Below are positions 44,351 through 64,000 of a stretch of DNA of 64,000 nt, piece by piece (within the stretch, counting starts at the first letter, position 1; every line of letters starts with the position of its first letter). The notes below the pieces were generated by a model. That model was given only the letters and a program-made list of their open reading frames with translations. It was not told the DNA's origin and made no database searches. The translations under genes and the position numbers were made by a program. Origin of the DNA: Glandiceps talaboti (Eukaryota > Hemichordata > Enteropneusta > Spengelidae); assembly GCF_964340395.1 (NCBI RefSeq), contig NC_135554.1, positions 7,922,975 through 7,986,974 on the forward strand. Direction: 5' to 3'.

Positions 44351-44559
44351 TTAGCCTAATTGATTAGAGAGCTGAGTGCATAAATTATTCATTTACGACA
44401 AGAGCATTAAAACCTACTCCATACAATTGAAAGACCCATTTCTTAATTATCACTAGACTCATCAAAACCATCCAAAACAGCGTTGCCGGGAAAACGCACA
44501 TCATCTGCAAAAAAAGTTTCATTTTCTTGCACTCACGTGAAGTGCAGTATTGCACGAAG

Positions 44560-58315
<13,756 letters not shown>

Positions 58316-58526
58316 GTAAGTTCGAAAAATCAGTGAAACATCAGTGAAAGTTCATACACAGGACTTGTGATAGACGTTTCACCCTAATAATTTTAGGTAA
58401 CCATGTTAAATGTTTGTGAGGTAAAATTTTGAAATAAGACTAGAGAATTTAAAGTTTACAAAAATGCCTGTATCTCCTGGAATTGTAATCTCCTTTTACA
58501 GGTGACTGTTGACATGTATAAATATG
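58316..58526. other. Intron downstream of HYR exon D
   Basis: Nothing recognised. The antisense transposon pseudogene begins immediately after. Confidence 0.5.
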
Positions 58527-61500
58527 TTACGGGCATCCAACCTCCTCTTCCAAGGCAAATAGCCTTTGGATATACTGCACATACAAATCAATTGTCAATT
58601 GTCTCATCGATCTCTCCAGTATTCTTGTGCTGGAAAATAAAGATTTTGTAATCCAATTCAGCACAAGCCATCTCCAACATCTGAAAGAGGCGGAGGAAAA
58701 TACCCAGGCTGAAGTACAAACCAATACACACCCTGTGGAGTGGTATATTGAAGAAAACCTTGTTAAGGCAGTTTTTTTAAGTCAGAGACTCGACTTCGTT
58801 TATTCCCAGAAGCTACAAACTTCTCATGCCAGTCATATATATCAAGGGTCCTTGTGCCAATGTGATGTCTCTGATGTGGTGGCAGTGCTGACTCTGCCTT
58901 ATTAGTGACATAACACCACAGACAATAGTATTTACCTAAAATACACAAACTTGGAAAATATTCATTAGACTGTACATGACTTACCTGAATCTCAGGTATG
59001 TACTCGTGTATGTACCACTGTTCAAAATATTATAATATTATTTTACATTGTAAACAAAGGAGTTTCCTCTGGTTTGTATTTATACTTTGACATTTCGTCA
59101 CCTTTATGAAGTATACGTAGTGAAACTAGAACCTACTGACAGTTTTGTCAATATGGAGCCCTCTCGGTATCTGTACCTACGTTATGGCATTTCTATGTTA
59201 CTAGAAAATAGCACACCATAAACACCTGTTTAACACATACCCAGAGTACACTACACTGGTGCCGTAAGGTTATGACTAGTTGGCGAGAGAACACTGAAAT
59301 AAAGCAAAAGGAGTTTATGACAATACTTACTTTAGCTTACCACTAGGACCTGAAAGACCATAAATTCTCGTCAAGTACTTGTAGTCACCCATAATATGCA
59401 CTACTATTGTCTTTTCCCTACAATGAAATTAAAAATGATAACTATTAATCAACCAAATTCTTCAAACATGACATACTGGCTATATTCAATGTAAACTTTC
59501 TGATCAACATTACTGAGAGGTTAGACAAACACTGAGTTGACCTTTGACACTTCTACTCATATGATTCAGTAACAAAGGGCTGTCATGCACGTAATCTCAT
59601 AAAGAAATCTGTGATCGTGTTGTTGGATGAATGTAACTAAGAATAAAAGGGTCATGACAGTGTGCACTGTTTTGCCAAGGTTTGTGAACACTGGTAATAC
59701 ACCACAAACATGGTATGTTAAACCGCCACCTACAGATTCATTGGCAAGTGTAGAGGGGAACTATGATGAGTAGTGTTGGAACAAGAATGAATTTGACCCT
59801 TGACAAAATCACTGATAGGAAACGATATGCTTGTTACAATGTATTTTGGTAAGTATGGGATACAATATGTGAGTTTTATGTTCACTTACTTCCATTTATG
59901 GCCATCAAGATCATCCACTTGTCCATAATTCACCTTCATTGCTGTTCTAAGATTGGTTTCAGAATCACTAGCACCAAACACATTGCACACAACTGTATTT
60001 TGAACTGAATATGGGGCTTCCACATTACACATCACATATTTTAAAAACACTTTTCATGGACCCACTCCTCTTATATCCCCCTACTGTAATCCATATTTCA
60101 TCTTGTGGAATACTTCCACCATGTGTAGTTAATTTTTTTTCACTGTGAAAAGAAGTTGAATCCACATCAAATTATATAGAACACAACACATTTTATGCCA
60201 GGTGACATGTGCAACCTAATAGAAAACAAGTCAGAAATAGTATTTGTAACAATATTTTTGATCAGATCAAATGGTTTTAAGTGCAGTAACTAACTTAATG
60301 GATGTACAGAACCTGTAAGACAAACAAAACTGTGATATAATTATACTATTGTGTCTCACAATCCTACAGGCCACTTGTACTATTGTTTTTTCTTGTTCAG
60401 TGACTTTTTCCAAATTACTGACTGTTAAGTGTAAGCTACATTTATTACAGTTTGTGATATTTAGACAATACATCAACAACTTCCATCAAAGAGGTGATCT
60501 AACAGATAAGGTTGAAGAAATCCAATAATTATGTACTGGGACAGAAATTTTATTACTTATCGATTACAAGTAAAAAAATGTTACCTTTCCAAGTATAGCA
60601 AATAGCTATCTACAGTGTGCACAAGATCTTGCACGGCAACACATGGAGTCATGCAGATTTCCGAATCTTGTTTGCCATCAGGACCCCTCACAGTAAACAC
60701 AAAAGGAAGGTTTTCTGAAAACAGTGGGTACTGCTTACTGATGACAAGTTCTCTATCTTTCCACTCACTGCCCAATTTTATGTTCCAACTTCCAAGCCAT
60801 CTATATAAGAGATGAACACAAAGATTATGCTACATCATGGTAAACAATTTCACCAGGCCACTTTGATTGTACATTATTATATAAAAAAGACTCCATGGAA
60901 ACTGTGATTTGGATAACACAGTCTAAATCTAAACATTGGACTGGTGTGATATCTCTACAGTATTTAGGAAGGATTTGTAAACATTCCCTTTCTCATGTTG
61001 TACAGTGTGTCTATTTCTTATAATTGTGGTAATGGCCCCACAACTGAACATATACTTACCGTTTCAATGATCTCAGTTTGTTCCATGGCAAACTTAAATC
61101 GGCCTTCAATTGAAGGCCTGTCCCCCCAGGAACATTGGGAAATAGTCCAAGTTCCTCCAGAACTCGGTTTTTGTTACTACTAGTAATAAACCTTTTCAGT
61201 TCCTTTCTTTGTTGGACGAGGTCTTCCCCACCAGAGATAATCTTTCGTGTATCCTCTATCCACTTGGCTCTGATTGCCTTTGTTCTCTCTGATACTTCTG
61301 CTGATGTTTTCCTTGACTGTTGGGTATACTTTAAGCATAATGGCTGGGGAAGAGGACCAAAAAAAAAACATTCAACATTTTTGGACAGATTTTTACAAAA
61401 AGTGAATGAAAACTTCTAAAATGGACATAAAAATTAAAATGAAAACTGTATTTGTATATTATATAATTATATTATATTATATTATATGAAGTGAAGAGAT

Positions 61501-61793
61501 AGATTGAAACTCCTATAATTACATTTTCACTAGACAATCAACTCAATGTATGATAACAATTTTTTTATTTAACATATTGTATTTATAATCATTATGCAAC
61601 AAATTAAATATATTTCAAATATTTAATTGATAATAAAATTAGACCTGTATTTTGGCAAATGTTCTAGGATTACACAATCAGACCTTTTGTCTTCAGTCTA
61701 ATAACTGCACCAACCTTACACCCTTTGTGCTGCTTACATGTAGTTTTTCTTTAACACACATGGTGGTCAGCTGTTCAAAGCTAGGAGCTTGAA

Positions 61794-62300
61794 CTAGGTT
61801 TTTGACCTGAAGCAGGGTTTGAATTGCCTCCTGAACCTGTACACCCTTCGCCTTGGCTTTCCCACTGTTACAGGAACTTGACTAGTACTTGTACTAGGAG
61901 TAGCATTAGTACGTGTAGGACGCACACTTTTGCAATAACTATGATCTACCATCACAGGTGCATATTTATATTGGCACTGGTTTTCATGTTTGTTGAGATT
62001 TTCTAATTTTACAATTCCATGGCATCCTCTGATATTATTGCTACATTCAACTTCCAAAGATAGTATTAAATTCAGAACCACATTTGGAATAGATGCTATA
62101 GATTTGACAGAAATAGAGTAACCACACACAGGGAAATTTGGAGTTTTTCTAACCCACTCTGCTATGCAATCGGCACAAAAGATGTGGCCTCTACCTTCAC
62201 AGTTACAGTCTACTAACACCGGCATATTGAAAATTCGTTTGCAAATTGTGCAAGTGAGTGTATAGTAATCAGAAATGCATCTGTCAGGTGATAGGTCACT
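61794..62300 (-). pseudogene. RAG1-like RING and zinc finger block
   Basis: CTICKRIF, CNCEGRGHIFCADCIAEW and a degenerate third pair (FPVCGY) form a RING. Then VECSNNIRGCHGIVKLENLN and KHENQC form the adjoining zinc finger seen after the RAG1 RING (C..C...L..Y..H). The frame is lost near 61860, where a different frame becomes protein-like. Confidence 0.75.
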
Positions 62301-62543
62301 ATCACTGAGAGATAGACCTCATAGATTTTAGTTTGATGGCACTAAGGATATCACTAATATTGTCATGTACTTGAACTTCATTAAGACGACCCAATTTATC
62401 TCCTTTAGCTTCACCTGGGGTCATGGTACTAGTATCTGATACAGGTCTCCCCCTTTTTTCGACATTTACGTTTACGACCATGTTTACTAATCTGGGAACA
62501 AACAACACATTCTCCTACTCGCTGATCCTTCACCCACTCGACT

Positions 62544-62810
62544 CTACGGGAATTGTCCCCGGATGGTAAGCAATGCCCTCAGCCTTAGACTTTCTGTATT
62601 GCATCGTTTACATGTATTGCAAAATTTGGTCGGGTGAACACCTACACAATCATCTGCAATATTTACTCCAAAACAATGACACATTTCTTCAGCGAAATCA
62701 CGACACAAATGTACCGTACCTACTAATTTGCGTTGACATATTCTGCAGTGACTGTTTACATAGTTTTCAAGATCGTCCATGTTTTTCACTGCCGCTACGA
62801 TAGTCGACAT
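62544..62810 (-). pseudogene. RAG1-like N-terminal zinc-binding block
   Basis: First coding block: start MSTIVAAVKNMDDLENYV, then CRICQRKL, a His-Leu-Cys, and VGVHPTKFCNTCKRC. RAG1 has the same CRIC...IHPTEFC.NC arrangement in its N-terminal region. The frame breaks just before the next conserved block. Confidence 0.75.
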
Positions 62811-64000
62811 GTCAACAAAAATGGAACGCGCAAGTAAATTTGGTCACGATCAAAATTGCCGCCACGAACGCCCACCTGCCCAAATGTGTACATTTTCGGA
62901 AAAAAATCCAACGCAACACAGTAATAACCAAGGTTTAGGCACTACTACAGTCCAGTCCTGATACGCTGAGAAATAGATATAGCCGAGTGAAACCCGCCCT
63001 CACACAACAGAAATGTACTATGTTTAGATTGTAGCCGCCATTTTCGTTTACAGTTTGTATAAGCTGTACGGACACTGTTCCAGTGAAACCAGCAGGTCTC
63101 CTGTCTGTTTGCTCAATTACTGTTCAGTAGCTTTCATTGGAGTCTTGTCAAAGAAGTAAGAACTCATTATTTCGTTTATGAAGCCATTTCATACACTGTA
63201 ACATGCTATTTCGAACGGATTGCTAACTACCAAGCAAAACCATGTGACTTGATACTTTAGTGAGATACACGTGATGTCGTTCATCGTACAGTATACGAGC
63301 ATGAACAATCGCCGTTAAGTACTGTTAGAAACTGTGCCAAATCAGTGAATTTAGACAGCATACTATAAGATATTCATGAGAACTCTAAATATGAATCAGT
63401 TTACAATTTTGTAATGAAGACATTATCAGTATTTGAATACAACTCAGAACTCTGCTATAAATAGAACTTGAAATCAAACACAAGTGTAACTGTTACTTTG
63501 CAAGCCTGTAATTCTGTGACTACGTTGTATTTATATATCCTGAAAGATATTCTATAGCCATACATATTTATCATGTAGTTATATGGACACTTATGGGATG
63601 GTCATACTAGTTTATGCTTATGTTATGCAAATGTTCATGTTCCTATGAACAGAAACTTACTGCATGTATATTGTACTTTTTACTATTTGCAGATAGAATA
63701 AAAAAACTTATATAGGAATTTTCAAGACACCTCTGCCTGTCGTTTGGTTCACATTCCCTCAGGGTCACACGTACAAACATGGAAAAAGGACACATAACAA
63801 TTGAAATTATCACCTACAAAAAAAAAATTATTACGACTTTGAGTGGCCTAAATTACAGAAAGATCCAAATGAATAAATACCTGTCACGTTTTTCCTGAAA
63901 ATTATGAACGAAATTACGTCGACTACGATCGACATGAACATGGCGGGGGGGGGGGGGGGGCAAACGACGAATGTCACGCTATAACTCTCGGAGAGCTCTC
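62811..64000. other. Nothing recognised; G16 tract at end
   Basis: Upstream side of the transposon pseudogene. A G run occupies 63945-63960. No terminal inverted repeat matching the far side near 58500 was found by eye, and no exon is supported. Confidence 0.5.

Larger units (their letters stand above)
58527..62810 (-). pseudogene. Transposon gene with RAG1-like N-terminus (N-RAG-TP type), decayed
   Basis: Minus-strand coding blocks, N to C. 62544-62810: zinc-binding part CRICQRKL...HLC, then VHPTKFCNTCKRC, like the start of RAG1. About 62450-62575: EWVKDQRVGECVVC...RKRKC. 61794-62300: RING CTICKRIF...CNCEGRGHIFCADC plus an adjoining zinc finger. 61060-61343 and 60585-60800 join in phase (LRSLK|RWLGSW). 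59890-60127 contains IPQDEIWITVGG. 59341-59417 carries HIMGDYKYLTRIYGLSG and joins in phase to the final part at 58588-58932 (KYYCLWCYVTN, then FNIPLHRVCIGLYFSLGIF). The order matches animal transposon proteins with a RAG1 N-terminus. Decay: a 7-A run near 58765 shifts frame; further shifts lie near 62565, 62455, 62315, 61860 and 60035; the RING's third pair lacks one Cys (FPVC). Introns with conserved phase remain. Its host location is beside the HYR gene, antisense. No RAG1 catalytic core of the Transib type and no RAG2 partner were seen. Confidence 0.78.

Noticed and set aside
58527-62810. A complete ProtoRAG (RAG1/RAG2) locus
   Set aside because: Only the RAG1 N-terminal modules match. 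No Transib-type core, RAG2-like kelch gene or CACAGTG-type terminal signal was found.

Overview
This 64 kb window is an AT-rich, intron-rich, repeat-laden animal nuclear genome segment. No operons, ribosome binding sites, rRNA genes or CRISPR arrays are visible. The gene set (trefoil receptor-like protein, HYR-domain secreted protein, PRRT3/4-like seven-pass proteins) and the repeats (DIRS/Ngaro-type retroelement, a transposon gene with a RAG1-like N-terminus, LINE tails, a tRNA-derived SINE, long TACA satellites) suggest a marine invertebrate, probably a deuterostome such as a hemichordate, echinoderm or cephalochordate. The species assignment is inference. The longest uninterrupted reading frames in the satellites (MYVC, HTYI, LSLS and VCLS repeats) are not genes. 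The real genes were assembled by eye from short exons whose splice phases agree.

Layout. (1) 203-11267, minus strand: a six-exon gene for a type I membrane protein of about 248 residues (signal peptide, two trefoil domains, one transmembrane helix, cytoplasmic tail). One of its introns holds a 3.58 kb element with 31-bp perfect terminal inverted repeats and a 5-bp target-site duplication; that element itself carries a small spliced candidate gene. (2) 11268-26163: no gene recognised. It holds a ~1 kb direct duplication around a ~0.93 kb TACA satellite, several hairpin or foldback repeats, a mariner-type MITE and a three-copy dispersed repeat. (3) 26164-29085 and 33462-39439, minus strand: two tandem paralogues of a PRRT3/4-like seven-transmembrane family with the same three-exon structure. 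Fragments of an unidentified Cys-rich gene, possibly a transposase, lie in inverse orientation at 34430-34860 and 40619-40837. (4) 39440-44559: a perfect hairpin, a minisatellite and a recent inverted/direct duplication. (5) 44560-58315, plus strand: the start of a secreted HYR (hyalin-repeat) gene, with a signal-peptide exon followed by four symmetric phase-1 HYR exons. Three of these exons are almost identical and sit in tandemly duplicated blocks into which a DIRS/Ngaro-like retroelement has been inserted. (6) 58527-62810, minus strand: a decayed but intron-containing transposon gene that starts with RAG1-like zinc-binding and RING modules (N-RAG-TP type) and continues into a family transposase-like region. 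(7) 62811-64000: no gene recognised.

The host genes do not form an obvious pathway. Two of them (trefoil receptor, HYR protein) are extracellular, modular and built from phase-1 exons, and the HYR gene is clearly undergoing exon duplication. The transposon-derived genes are independent passengers. All domain calls rest on reading motifs by eye; no database search was run.
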